Source of the DNA: Saccharopolyspora erythraea NRRL 2338
GTDB lineage: Bacteria > Actinomycetota > Actinomycetes > Mycobacteriales > Pseudonocardiaceae
Reading direction: 5' to 3'
DNA length: 64,000 bases
Assembly (NCBI RefSeq): GCF_000062885.1
Contig: NC_009142.1
Location: 7,677,584-7,741,583, forward strand
The first letter of the stretch is position 1, and each line of letters begins with the position of its first letter. Of this stretch, positions 18,118 to 25,834 are shown in pieces. The notes under the pieces are model-generated. The model was not told the DNA's origin. It did not search any database and saw only the letters and a list, made by a program, of their open reading frames with translations. Position numbers and translations under genes: made by a program.

Positions 18118-18432
18118 TCACGAACCCGCGGCGGGACCGCGCTGCACCAGCGACTCGGCCTGCGCGAGCCCCTCCTCCAGCGCGGCGCGCTCGCGCTCGC
18201 CGAGCCCGTCCGCGAAGCCCGGCCCGGCGGCTTTCACCAGCACCATCAGCCGCTTTGCGATCCCCCTGGCCTGTGTCAGCCGCACCCGCGGACCTTCCAG
18301 CACCTGCCGAGAATCGGCGATGAGCTTGCGGTACCGGTGGTTGAGCTCCGCCCGCTCGTCGACGACGTCCAGCGCCCCCACCAGCCCACCCAGCTCGGAG
18401 GTCTCGACGAGCACGAAATACGGATCACCCAC
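18118..18432 (-). CDS. small hypothetical helical protein
   Basis: Not recognised. From GTG 18432 the product is 104 aa and mostly helical, with MGDPYFVLVETSELGGLVGA at the start and a Leu/Arg/Glu-rich body. An in-frame upstream extension to 18522 is Cys/Gly-rich and has no ribosome-binding site. The gene is 38 bp upstream of the 89-aa gene on the same strand, so the two may be cotranscribed. Confidence 0.6.
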   Translation of the reverse strand: MGDPYFVLVETSELGGLVGALDVVDERAELNHRYRKLIADSRQVLEGPRVRLTQARGIAKRLMVLVKAAGPGFADGLGERERAALEEGLAQAESLVQRGPAAGS

Positions 18433-18552
18433 ACAAGAAACCCTAGAACCCCCAAAGCCCCAGCCAGAGACCCCGGTGCCCCGTAGGTCACAGCAGCAGC
18501 CAAGCCGTACCCAAGAGCACACCGCACGGAAGGCAGCCCCGAAGAAACCACC

Positions 18553-18746
18553 GCAGTGAAGGGCCCGCTCAAAAGGTCACCGCTGAGAAGGCCACGTCGT
18601 GAAGGTCCCCGCAGTGAAGGTCACCGGAGTGAAGGCCACGTCGTGAAGGTCACCACTGAGAAGGTCACCACTGAGAAGGTCACCGCAGTGAAGGCCACGT
18701 CGTGAAGGTCCCCGCAGTGAAAGTCGCGCCGTGAAGGTCCCCGAAG
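18553..18746. repeat. array of about twelve 14-15-bp tandem repeats
   Basis: Units such as AAGGTCACCACTGAG, AAGGCCACGTCGTG and AAGGTCCCCGCAGTG follow head to tail from about 18573 to 18746, with a degenerate copy before. Most units are 15 bp but every third or fourth is 14 bp, which shifts the frame. Read leftward, parts translate like GDLLSGDLLSGDL, similar to pentapeptide repeats, but no continuous frame covers the array. The surrounding 495 bp between the small genes and tRNA-Tyr hold no supportable gene. Confidence 0.85.
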
Positions 18747-18881
18747 GAGACCGAGCACAAGCGAAGACCGCTGGTAGAAACCCAGGCCGGGAACGCTCAC
18801 GAGCCGAGGAGCAAGCCGAAAGCAACCACCGCACCGTGGGGGGCCCGGGGGGTTCGACCCCCCGACCAGCACAAACGAAGA

Positions 18882-18914
18882 GAGCCCCGTCCGCGCAATC
18901 CGCGGACAGGGCTC
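18882..18914 (-). terminator. terminator after tRNA-Tyr
   Basis: A 14-base stem (18882-18895 with 18901-18914, one mismatch) with a 5-base loop lies 13 bp beyond the 3' end of tRNA-Tyr. Read leftward it is followed by TCTTCGTTTG. Confidence 0.75.
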
Positions 18915-18927
18915 ACCCACTCTCGAG

Positions 18928-19008
18928 TGCCGGGTGGAGGATTCGAACCTCCGAAGCTTGCGCGGCTGATTTACAGTCAGCTCCCTTTGGCCACTCGGGC
19001 AACCCGGC
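18928..19008 (-). tRNA. trnY: tRNA-Tyr (anticodon GTA)
   Basis: An 81-nt tRNA with a long variable arm on the minus strand, as expected for bacterial Tyr. Acceptor GCCGGGT pairs with ACCCGGC, the discriminator is A, the anticodon stem GCTGA/TCAGC carries loop CTGTAAA, and the T-arm is GGAGG-TTCGAAT-CCTCC. It is divergent from yajQ. Confidence 0.96.
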
Positions 19009-19134
19009 TTCGCGCACCAGTCGGAACTGGCTTGCGTGGAAAGGATACATACCGGCGTCCACCGGATTCGCAGGGGGGCGTGGCGGTAGCGTGTCCGGTG
19101 ACCGCATCGGCGAGCGCAACAGGAGGTAGGAGAG

Positions 19135-19626
19135 GTGGCAGACCCGTCGTTCGACGTGGTGAGCAAGATCGACCGCCAGGAGGTCGACAACGCGCTGAAC
19201 CAGGCCGCCAAGGAGCTGGCCAACCGGTTCGACTTCCGGGGTACCGGGACCAGGATCCAGTGGTCCGGTGAGGAGGCGATCACCCTCGAGTCGGAGACCG
19301 AGGAGCGCTGCAAGGCCGCGATCGACGTCTTCAAGGAGAAGCTGATCAAGCGGGGCATCTCGCTGAAGGCGTTCGACGTGGGCGAGCCGGCTTCCTCCGG
19401 CCGGGTCTACAAGGTCACCGGCAAGCTCGTGCAGGGCATCGCCCAGGACGTGGCCAAGAAGATCTCGAAGAAGATCCGGGACGAGGGCCCGAAGGGCGTG
19501 CAGGCGCAGATCCAGGGTGACCAGCTGCGCGTGTCCGGCAAGAAGAAGGACGACCTGCAGACCGTCATCCAGCTTTTGAAGTCCAGCGACTTCGATGTCG
19601 CCCTGCAGTTCGAGAACTACCGGTAA
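19135..19626 (+). CDS. yajQ: YajQ-family nucleotide-binding protein
   Basis: Cytoplasmic protein of 163 aa, full length for the family (two RRM-like ferredoxin folds). It opens [20 protein letters not shown] and contains [15 protein letters not shown], then [20 protein letters not shown] and the ending [12 protein letters not shown]. Family members bind nucleotides, and some (Xanthomonas XC_3703 and relatives) bind c-di-GMP and alter transcription. Whether this one does is not known. GTG 19135 follows GGAGAG. Confidence 0.95.
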   Translation: MADPSFDVVSKIDRQEVDNALNQAAKELANRFDFRGTGTRIQWSGEEAITLESETEERCKAAIDVFKEKLIKRGISLKAFDVGEPASSGRVYKVTGKLVQGIAQDVAKKISKKIRDEGPKGVQAQIQGDQLRVSGKKKDDLQTVIQLLKSSDFDVALQFENYR

Positions 19627-19662
19627 CTTGGGCTGCGGCGCCGTCGCTGGAGGGGAATCCGG

Positions 19663-20544
19663 GTGAAGGGGATCGTGCTGGCAGGTGGCAGCGGGACGCG
19701 GCTGCACCCGCTGACGCAGGTCGTGTCCAAGCAGCTGTTGCCGGTTTACGACAAGCCGATGGTCTACTACCCGTTGTCGGTCCTGATGCTGGCCGGCATC
19801 CGGGAGGTCCTGCTCATCTCGACCCCGGACGACCTGCCGCTGTTCCGCAGGCTGCTCGGCGACGGTTCGCAGTTCGGCATCTCGGTCGAGTACGCCGAGC
19901 AGCCCGAGCCCAACGGTCTGGCCGAGGCGTTCGTCATCGGTGCCGACTTCGTCGGTGACGACTCGGTGGCGCTGGTGCTGGGCGACAACATCTTCTACGG
20001 GCAGGGTTTCTCCAAGCTGCTGCAGCAGTGCACGCGGGAGCTGGAGGGCTGCATGCTCTTCGGCTACCCGGTGCGCGATCCGCAGCGCTACGGGGTCGGT
20101 GAGATCGACGGGGACGGCAGGCTCGTCTCGATCGTGGAGAAGCCGGAGCGGCCTCGTTCGAACACCGCCATCACCGGGCTGTACTTCTACGACAACGCCG
20201 TGGTGGAGATCGCCCGGGGTCTGCGCCCGTCGGCGCGGGGCGAGCTGGAGATCACCGACGTCAACATGGAGTACCTGCGGCGCGGGAGCGCCCGGCTGAC
20301 CGAGCTGGGCCGCGGGTTCGCCTGGCTGGACACCGGTACGCACTCCTCGCTGCTGGACGCCTCGCAGTTCGTGCAGGTGCTGGAGAACCGGCAGGGCGTG
20401 CGGATCGCGTGCCTGGAGGAGATCGCGCTGCGGATGGGCTACATCTCGCCCGAGGAGTGCTTCGCGCTGGGCGCGAAGCTGGCGAAGTCCGGCTACGGCG
20501 AGTACGTCATGTCCGTCGCGCGCAGCGCCGGGGCGCCCGGCTGA
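19663..20544 (+). CDS. rmlA: glucose-1-phosphate thymidylyltransferase RmlA
   Basis: Makes dTDP-glucose from dTTP and glucose-1-phosphate, the first step to dTDP-rhamnose and other deoxysugars. The product is 293 aa. The nucleotidyltransferase loop [20 protein letters not shown] is present, followed by [50 protein letters not shown], and [21 protein letters not shown] 19663 lies 36 bp after yajQ on the same strand. No other rml gene is nearby. In actinomycetes the product also feeds antibiotic sugars, but this locus gives no such context. Confidence 0.95.
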   Translation: MKGIVLAGGSGTRLHPLTQVVSKQLLPVYDKPMVYYPLSVLMLAGIREVLLISTPDDLPLFRRLLGDGSQFGISVEYAEQPEPNGLAEAFVIGADFVGDDSVALVLGDNIFYGQGFSKLLQQCTRELEGCMLFGYPVRDPQRYGVGEIDGDGRLVSIVEKPERPRSNTAITGLYFYDNAVVEIARGLRPSARGELEITDVNMEYLRRGSARLTELGRGFAWLDTGTHSSLLDASQFVQVLENRQGVRIACLEEIALRMGYISPEECFALGAKLAKSGYGEYVMSVARSAGAPG

Positions 20545-20547
20545 CGG

Positions 20548-21426
20548 TCACCACATCGCCGGGGGAAGCCGGCGTCCCGCCATGCCTTCCAGGCGCCGGA
20601 CCCGTTCGCTGATCGGCGGGTGGGTCGAGAACAGCCGCGTCATCCGCTCGCCGGGGCGGAAGGGGTTGGCGATCATCAGGTGCGACTCGGACACCAGCTT
20701 GGGGTCCGGCGGCAGGGGCGCGAGCTGGGTGCCGCGCTCGAGCTTGCGCAGCGCCGAGGCCAGTGCCAGCGGGTCGCCGGTGAGCTCGGCGCCGGACGCG
20801 TCGGCCTGGTACTCCCTGGAGCGGCTGACCGCCATCTGCACGACTCCGGCCGCGATCGGCCCCAGCAGGGCGACCAGCAGCAGCGCGAAGGCGTTCGGCC
20901 GGTCCTCGTCGTCGCCGCCGAACATGCCGAAGAGCAGTCCGAAGTTCGCCAGGAACGTGACGACGCTGGCCAGTGCTCCCGCGACGCTGGAGATCAGGAT
21001 GTCGCGGTTGTAGACGTGGGAGAGCTCGTGGCCGAGCACCGCGCGCAGCTCGCGCTCGTCGAGCAGTTCGAGGATCCCCTGGGTGCAGCAGACCGCCGCG
21101 TTGCGCGGGTTGCGTCCGGTGGCGAACGCGTTGGGCGCCGCGGTGGGGCTGATGTAGAGCGCGGGCATGGGCTGCTTGGCCGAGGTGGCCAGCTCGCGCA
21201 CGATCCGGTACATCGCGGGCTGTTCGGCTTCCGAGACCGGGCGTGCGTGCATCGCGCGCAGGGCCAGCTTGGCCGAGTTGAAGTAGGCGAAGCCGTTCAT
21301 GCCCAGCGCGACGACGAGCGCGATGACCAGGCCGCCGCGCCCGAACAGCGAGCCGACCAGCAGCACCAGGGCGCTCATGCCGCCCAGCAGCAGAGCGGTC
21401 TTCAACCCGTTGAAGTGACTGTTCAC
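20548..21426 (-). CDS. htpX: membrane zinc metalloprotease HtpX
   Basis: Integral membrane protease of the M48 family that degrades misfolded membrane proteins, 292 aa. Two N-terminal transmembrane helices ([18 protein letters not shown] and [17 protein letters not shown]) precede the zinc motif in [12 protein letters not shown]. Two further hydrophobic stretches follow, then the conserved [15 protein letters not shown], whose Glu is the third zinc ligand. The C-terminal [14 protein letters not shown] is typical. The start is GTG 21426. It converges with rmlA with only 3 bp between stops. It belongs to the syntenic block with the polyprenyl synthase seen in mycobacteria. Confidence 0.95.
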   Translation of the reverse strand: MNSHFNGLKTALLLGGMSALVLLVGSLFGRGGLVIALVVALGMNGFAYFNSAKLALRAMHARPVSEAEQPAMYRIVRELATSAKQPMPALYISPTAAPNAFATGRNPRNAAVCCTQGILELLDERELRAVLGHELSHVYNRDILISSVAGALASVVTFLANFGLLFGMFGGDDEDRPNAFALLLVALLGPIAAGVVQMAVSRSREYQADASGAELTGDPLALASALRKLERGTQLAPLPPDPKLVSESHLMIANPFRPGERMTRLFSTHPPISERVRRLEGMAGRRLPPAMW

Positions 21427-21599
21427 AGCGTTCCTGCCTCCGCCGGGAAACCGTCGTTGCAGTCGAAGGTCACTCAGGAAACGCTGTCACGCGACCCGAA
21501 GTTCCGGCGGGCGGGCGTGCCGAACAACACTCGGCGCTGGTGAGCGGGGTCGTCGGCACCTCGCTCACCAGCGCCCGCGGCCGGGTCGGCGCCCTCGGG

Positions 21600-22451
21600 T
21601 CAGTGCAGTTCCATCGTGCAGCACTTCGGTCCGCCGCCGGACTTCCGCAGCTCGGAGACGTCGAGCATGATCGGCTCGTAGCCGCGGGCGGTGAGCTGGG
21701 CGGCGAGGCCCGTCGCCTCCAGCGGCAGCACCACGTTGCGGCCGTCGGAGACGCCGTTGAGGCCCAGGCACGCGGCGTCGTCGGCATCGGCGACCACGGC
21801 GTCGGGGAACAGCCGCTCCAGCACCCGCCGCGAACCCGCGGAGAACGCGTCCGGGTAGTAGGCGATCTGCGGGCGTTCGCCGCGCTCGAGCACGAACAGC
21901 GCGGTGTCGAGGTGGTAGTAGCGCGGGTCGGTCAGGCTCAGCGAAACGACCGGTACGCCCAGCACCTCCTGGGCCTCGGCGTGCGCCTCTGGGTCGGTGC
22001 GGAAACCGGAGCCGGCCAGCAACAGCGTCCCGGTCCAGGCGAAGTCGCCCTCGGCCTCGTTGATCCGCGAAGGCATGACCAGCTCGCGGTAGCCGCGGGT
22101 GGTGAACCAGCGGCGGAAGTGCTCGGCCTCGGCGGCCCGCTCCGGTGCGCGGAACCGGGCGCCGAGCACCCGGCCCTCGATCACGGTGGCGGAGTTCGCC
22201 GAGAAGACCATGTCGGGCAGTCCGGGCTGCGGCTCGATGACGTGCACGGTGTGGCCGAGGCGCTCGTAGGTCTGCTTGAGGGCCTCCCACTGCTTCATCG
22301 CCAGCTCGGTGTCGACCGGCGAGGTGGGGTCCATCCAGGGGTTGATCGAGTACTCGACGGCGAAGTGCTTAGGCGGGCACATCACGTAGTGCCGGGCCGT
22401 CGGGAGCTTGGCGCGCGAGTCAGCGGCGGCGGGCGCAGCGGAGACCGTCAT
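21600..22451 (-). CDS. ddaH: dimethylargininase-type amidinotransferase-fold hydrolase
   Basis: Predicted to hydrolyse methylated arginine to citrulline and methylamine, or to act on a related guanidino substrate. The product is 283 aa. The pentein fold motifs are visible: MCPPKHFAVEYSINPWMD, PDMVFSANSATVIEGRVLG, EGDFAWTG, YYHLDTALFVL (catalytic His), and the C-terminal catalytic Cys in GGGPKCCTMELH (Cys277 or Cys278). ATG 22451 was chosen. It is divergent from an lrp-type regulator 74 bp away, so it is probably that regulator's target. An arginine deiminase-like role is less likely given the length. Confidence 0.88.
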   Translation of the reverse strand: MTVSAAPAAADSRAKLPTARHYVMCPPKHFAVEYSINPWMDPTSPVDTELAMKQWEALKQTYERLGHTVHVIEPQPGLPDMVFSANSATVIEGRVLGARFRAPERAAEAEHFRRWFTTRGYRELVMPSRINEAEGDFAWTGTLLLAGSGFRTDPEAHAEAQEVLGVPVVSLSLTDPRYYHLDTALFVLERGERPQIAYYPDAFSAGSRRVLERLFPDAVVADADDAACLGLNGVSDGRNVVLPLEATGLAAQLTARGYEPIMLDVSELRKSGGGPKCCTMELH

Positions 22452-22484
22452 GAATCGAAATCTAACCGGTGCCTGGACCACCTA

Positions 22485-22500
22485 CAACGGCACTCCGTTG
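22485..22500. promoter_or_regulatory. candidate Lrp operator between ddaH and lrp
   Basis: Inverted repeat CAACGG-CACT-CCGTTG, perfect over six bases per arm, centred in the 74-bp divergent promoter region. Lrp/AsnC regulators often bind such dyads next to their own gene. This is inferred from position. Confidence 0.45.
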
Positions 22501-22525
22501 CGCCGGATACGGCAGAATGTTGCGT

Positions 22526-22966
22526 ATGGACTCCCTGGATCAGCGAATCGTTTCGCGGCTTGTGGCCGACGCGCGGGCCAGCTACGCCGAGATCGGCGCG
22601 GAGGTGGGGCTGTCGGCCCCGGCGGTGAAACGACGGGTCGACAAGCTGCTCGACCTGGGTGTCCTGCAGGGATTCACCGCGGTGGTCGATCCGGAGGCGC
22701 TCGGCTGGGGCACCGAGGCGTTCGTGGAGGTGCACTGCCACGGCAACGTGCCCACGCAACGAATCCGCAGCGGCCTGGAGCCGCTGCCCGAGGTCGTCGC
22801 GGCCTACACGGTGTCCGGACCGGCCGACGCGATCGTGCACCTGCGCGCCGCGGACATCCACCACCTCGAGACCGCGCTGGAGCGGCTGCGGGCGGTGGAG
22901 TTCGTCAGCCGGACCGTGTCGACGGTGGTGCTGTCACGGCTGCTGGAGCGACCGCCGCAGGCGTGA
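22526..22966 (+). CDS. Lrp/AsnC-family transcriptional regulator
   Basis: DNA-binding regulator of 146 aa, usual length. The winged helix-turn-helix comes first (LDQRIVSRLVADARASYAEI, then VGLSAPAVKRRVDKLLDLGV). The RAM ligand-binding domain comes second, with AFVEVHCHG, VVAAYTVSGPADAIVHLRA and VEFVSRTVSTVVLS. ATG 22526 was chosen; an in-frame ATG at 22517 is possible. It is divergent from the dimethylargininase gene, suggesting control by arginine or a related amino acid. Confidence 0.92.
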   Translation: MDSLDQRIVSRLVADARASYAEIGAEVGLSAPAVKRRVDKLLDLGVLQGFTAVVDPEALGWGTEAFVEVHCHGNVPTQRIRSGLEPLPEVVAAYTVSGPADAIVHLRAADIHHLETALERLRAVEFVSRTVSTVVLSRLLERPPQA

Positions 22967-22977
22967 GCGGAAACGGA

Positions 22978-23012
22978 CGAGCCGCCGTCGTCCGGAGGAC
23001 GGCGGCGGCTCG
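22978..23012. terminator. terminator between lrp and the sunset-domain gene
   Basis: A 16-bp stem (22978-22993 with 22997-23012; one G-U pair) with a 3-base loop lies 11 bp after the lrp stop. The gene on the other side converges on it. Confidence 0.75.
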
Positions 23013-23039
23013 CGGTGCGCGAAGGCGTTGCGCGGCGGC

Positions 23040-24446
23040 TCAGGTGTTGCGCGGACGGCCGTCCCAGGGTTCGAAGCCGGCCTGCTCGGCGTCGGCGGCG
23101 GTGCGGAACCACACCTCGGCCACTATGCGTTCGTACTGCGGCGACTCGGGCGTGTGGTACTGCCGGGAGGCGAAGTGGCCCTTGACCATGTAGCCCTCGC
23201 GCCGCGTCCGGCCCACGTGCTGCTTGGTGTCGGTGGTCGGAGCGTTCTTCCCGTTCGCATCGCTCGACGGGCCCTCCGCGGAGCCGTTGGACGCGGAACC
23301 GGAGCTGCCGCTGGACGCGGAACCGGAGCTGCCGTTGGACCCGGCCGCACCGGAGCCGTTCGATGAGCCGTTGTGTACGGAGTTCGACGTCGTCTTCGGC
23401 TTGCCCGGCCGGGGCCCCGCCCCGGGTGTGCGGCGCGGCAGCGGCGGTGCGTCCGCGTCGGGTTCGACGTCCTCGGTGATGCGCGGGATGTTCTGGGTGG
23501 CCTCGGCACCCAGCGGCGGGACGTAGGGCGTGTCCTTGCGGGCCTCGTCGGCTCCCGGGGACCCCAGCGGCTCGAAGAGCGACCGGAGCTGCCCGGAGAG
23601 CTGCGCATCCCGCTCGGTGTCCTCCCGCGAGTCGGACTCGGCGGAAGCCGCCTGCGCTGACGGCTCAGCGCTCCTGGGCGACTCGGCGGAGTCATGGGCC
23701 GAGCCCGAGGCAGGCTCCTCAGCCTCGGCAGGCCACTCCGGGCTCGCCTGCTCATCAGCCCGCGACGACTTCTGGAACCACGTGCTGCGGCCGGCGGGCT
23801 CGTCGTCGGCCAGCTCGATGCCCTCCGGCACCCGCGCCGACTCCGCCGCGTCGCGCGAGGTGTCGGCCGGCTGCCACGCGGGCTCGACCGGTTCCGGTTC
23901 GCTCTCGGCGGCCGCGCGGGTCTGCGCGGCGAACTCGCGGGACGGGCCGTCGGACCCCCACGCCGGCTCGGGCGGAAGCGGCGCAGGCTCGACCGGATGC
24001 CGGGCGGTGTCGTCGTCGGTGACGCGCTCGACCTGCTGGGTCACCTCGGCGGAGTCTTCCGCCGGCGGGACAGGCGCGGCCCACGCGCGCGGAGCGCGGT
24101 CCCAGGCGCCGAACGCCGGCTCCTCCGCCTCGTCCTGCGCCTGGCCGGGCAGGTCGTCGCGGTCGACCCGCGCGGTCGGCTGCCGCGCCGGACCGAGCCG
24201 GTCCGCCTGCGCGGGCTCGGCGGGCTCGAGCAGCGCCAGCGGACCCTCGTCCGGCTCCATCGCCGTCAGCGTCCGATCCCGGTCGCGCCCGGAGTCCTCG
24301 GTTTCGCGCACGTAGTCGGCGTAGTCCGCCGAGACCGCGTCCAGGCGGCGCCGCAGCGGCCGCACGAACAGCAGCCAGGTGAGCAGGGAACCCAACGCGA
24401 AGGCGGCCAGGCTCCACAACCAAACCTGGGTGAACAGCCACATCAC
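23040..24446 (-). CDS. membrane-anchored acidic protein with C-terminal sunset-like domain
   Basis: The product is 468 aa. One N-terminal transmembrane helix (VWLWSLAAFALGSLLTWLLF) is followed by about 300 residues of acidic, Pro/Ala/Ser-rich sequence that should be disordered. A Ser/Gly/Asn repeat linker follows (about 360-405). A short C-terminal domain (about 420-460) reads MVKGHFASRQYHTPESPQY, then VAEVWFRTAADAEQAGFEPW. That ending matches the small sunset-type domain found in actinobacterial and phage proteins, often envelope-associated. Function is unknown. Start is GTG 24446, with ATG 24443 as an alternative. Confidence 0.75.
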   Translation of the reverse strand: MMWLFTQVWLWSLAAFALGSLLTWLLFVRPLRRRLDAVSADYADYVRETEDSGRDRDRTLTAMEPDEGPLALLEPAEPAQADRLGPARQPTARVDRDDLPGQAQDEAEEPAFGAWDRAPRAWAAPVPPAEDSAEVTQQVERVTDDDTARHPVEPAPLPPEPAWGSDGPSREFAAQTRAAAESEPEPVEPAWQPADTSRDAAESARVPEGIELADDEPAGRSTWFQKSSRADEQASPEWPAEAEEPASGSAHDSAESPRSAEPSAQAASAESDSREDTERDAQLSGQLRSLFEPLGSPGADEARKDTPYVPPLGAEATQNIPRITEDVEPDADAPPLPRRTPGAGPRPGKPKTTSNSVHNGSSNGSGAAGSNGSSGSASSGSSGSASNGSAEGPSSDANGKNAPTTDTKQHVGRTRREGYMVKGHFASRQYHTPESPQYERIVAEVWFRTAADAEQAGFEPWDGRPRNT

Positions 24447-24751
24447 GGACGACGTCCCTCCTCCGGATCCAAGGGCCCGCGCATGCGGCCGGGCGAGCTC
24501 GAAGCACGAGTATCGTCCCGGCCCCTCGACCGGGAAGTGATCGGGGGCAGATCCTTACCGCAGCTTGACCGGCGCGCGACCCGCAACGCCGGAAGCGAGG
24601 TATTGCGTCGTTCGCTCACAGGGGTGAATTCGTCAGGAGCGGCCGAACCGACCGCCCGGCGTGCCCTCGCAGAGCCGCGCGCGGCCCCGCGTGTCAGGAC
24701 GGCTGCACCGGCAGCGGACGGGACGACCACCCCGCGAACGCCTTCCCCGGA
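24447..24751. other. 305-bp gene-free stretch
   Basis: It lies between the start of the sunset-domain gene and the stop of the polyprenyl synthase. No repeat, strong hairpin or convincing coding region was found. It should contain the promoter of the leftward sunset-domain gene. Confidence 0.4.
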
Positions 24752-25786
24752 CTACCTGGTGCGGGCGACGACGTACTCGACGAGCGTGGCGAGCGCGTCG
24801 CGCGCCGGCACGTCGGGCAGCGCCGCGAGCTCCGTGCGCGCCTCCGCCGCGTACTCGTCGAGGGTGCGCCGGGCGCGGGTCAGGCCGTCGCACTCCCGCA
24901 GCAGTTTCAGCGCCTCCTCCACGTCGGCGTCGTGCTCCAGCGGCCCGGCCAGCAGCTCGCGCAGCCGGACGTCGGTGCCCTCGTCGGCCAGCGCGAAGAG
25001 CATCGGCAGCGTCCGCACGCCCTCGCGCAGGTCGGTGCCCGGGGTCTTTCCGGACTCGACGGCGGGCGAGGCGATGTCGATGACGTCGTCGGAGATCTGG
25101 AAGGCGGTGCCCAGGATGCGGCCCAGCCGCTCCATCGCCGTCACCTGCTCCGGGCTCGCCCCGGAGAACAGCGCTCCGAACCGGCCCGCGATGGCGATCA
25201 GCGAGCCCGTCTTCTCGTAGATCACCTTCAGGTAGAAGTCGACCGGGTCCTCGTCGCGGCCGACCCCGACCGTCTCCCGCATCTGGCCGGTGACCAGCGC
25301 CTCGAACGTCCTGGCCATCTCGCGGGCGGCGTCGGTGCCGAGGTCGGCGACCAGCCGGGACGCCTGGGCGAACAGGAAGTCGCCGGTCAGGATCGCCACC
25401 GAGTTGTCCCAGCGGGCGTTGGCGCTGGTCGCGCCGCGGCGCATGGTCGCCTCGTCCATGACGTCGTCGTGGTAGAGCGTGGCCAGGTGGACCATCTCCA
25501 CGACCGCGGCGGACTTGATGACGTTCTCCGTGCGGGGGTCCCCGAACTGCGCGGCCAGCAGCGCGAACAGCGGGCGGAACCGCTTGCCGCCCGCGTCCAC
25601 CAGGTGCAGCGACGTGCGGGTGGCGAACTCGAGGTCGCTGCGCACCGACTCGTGCAGCAGCGCCTCGACGTCGGCGATGCCCTGTCGAACCGACTCGGCC
25701 AGTGCCGAGTCGGTGATCTCGAATCCCGTCGGACCCGGAACACCGCCCCTCAGGTAGCTGTTCGGGTCACCCGCTGGCCTGCTCAC
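24752..25786 (-). CDS. grcC1: long-chain all-trans polyprenyl diphosphate synthase (GrcC1-like)
   Basis: Condenses isopentenyl diphosphate onto an allylic primer to build the isoprenoid tail, most likely that of menaquinone. The product is 344 aa. The first Asp-rich motif is DDVMD within YHDDVMDEATMRRG; the second is DDVID within FQISDDVIDIASP. The GGKRFRPLFALL and basic LLTGDFLFAQASRL regions are present. Small residues before the first motif agree with a long-chain (about C35-C50) product. GTG 25786 lies 48 bp after nuoN in the same direction, so it may be read with the nuo operon. Confidence 0.9.
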   Translation of the reverse strand: MSRPAGDPNSYLRGGVPGPTGFEITDSALAESVRQGIADVEALLHESVRSDLEFATRTSLHLVDAGGKRFRPLFALLAAQFGDPRTENVIKSAAVVEMVHLATLYHDDVMDEATMRRGATSANARWDNSVAILTGDFLFAQASRLVADLGTDAAREMARTFEALVTGQMRETVGVGRDEDPVDFYLKVIYEKTGSLIAIAGRFGALFSGASPEQVTAMERLGRILGTAFQISDDVIDIASPAVESGKTPGTDLREGVRTLPMLFALADEGTDVRLRELLAGPLEHDADVEEALKLLRECDGLTRARRTLDEYAAEARTELAALPDVPARDALATLVEYVVARTR

Positions 25787-25834
25787 GTCACCGTCGCCTT
25801 CGCTCCCCCAAGCTAGCCCCTACGGGCGAGCACT

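Noticed and set aside
12881-18746. Possible CRISPR arrays at 12881 and 18553
   Set aside because: The repeats abut directly without unique spacers, and no cas genes are present.
18577-18834. Pentapeptide-like small protein on the minus strand
   Set aside because: The 14-bp units interrupt the frame, and the frame has no credible start.
18847-18863. GGGGGG-TTCGA-CCCCCC hairpin resembling a T-arm
   Set aside because: No tRNA cloverleaf can be drawn around it; kept only as a curious hairpin.
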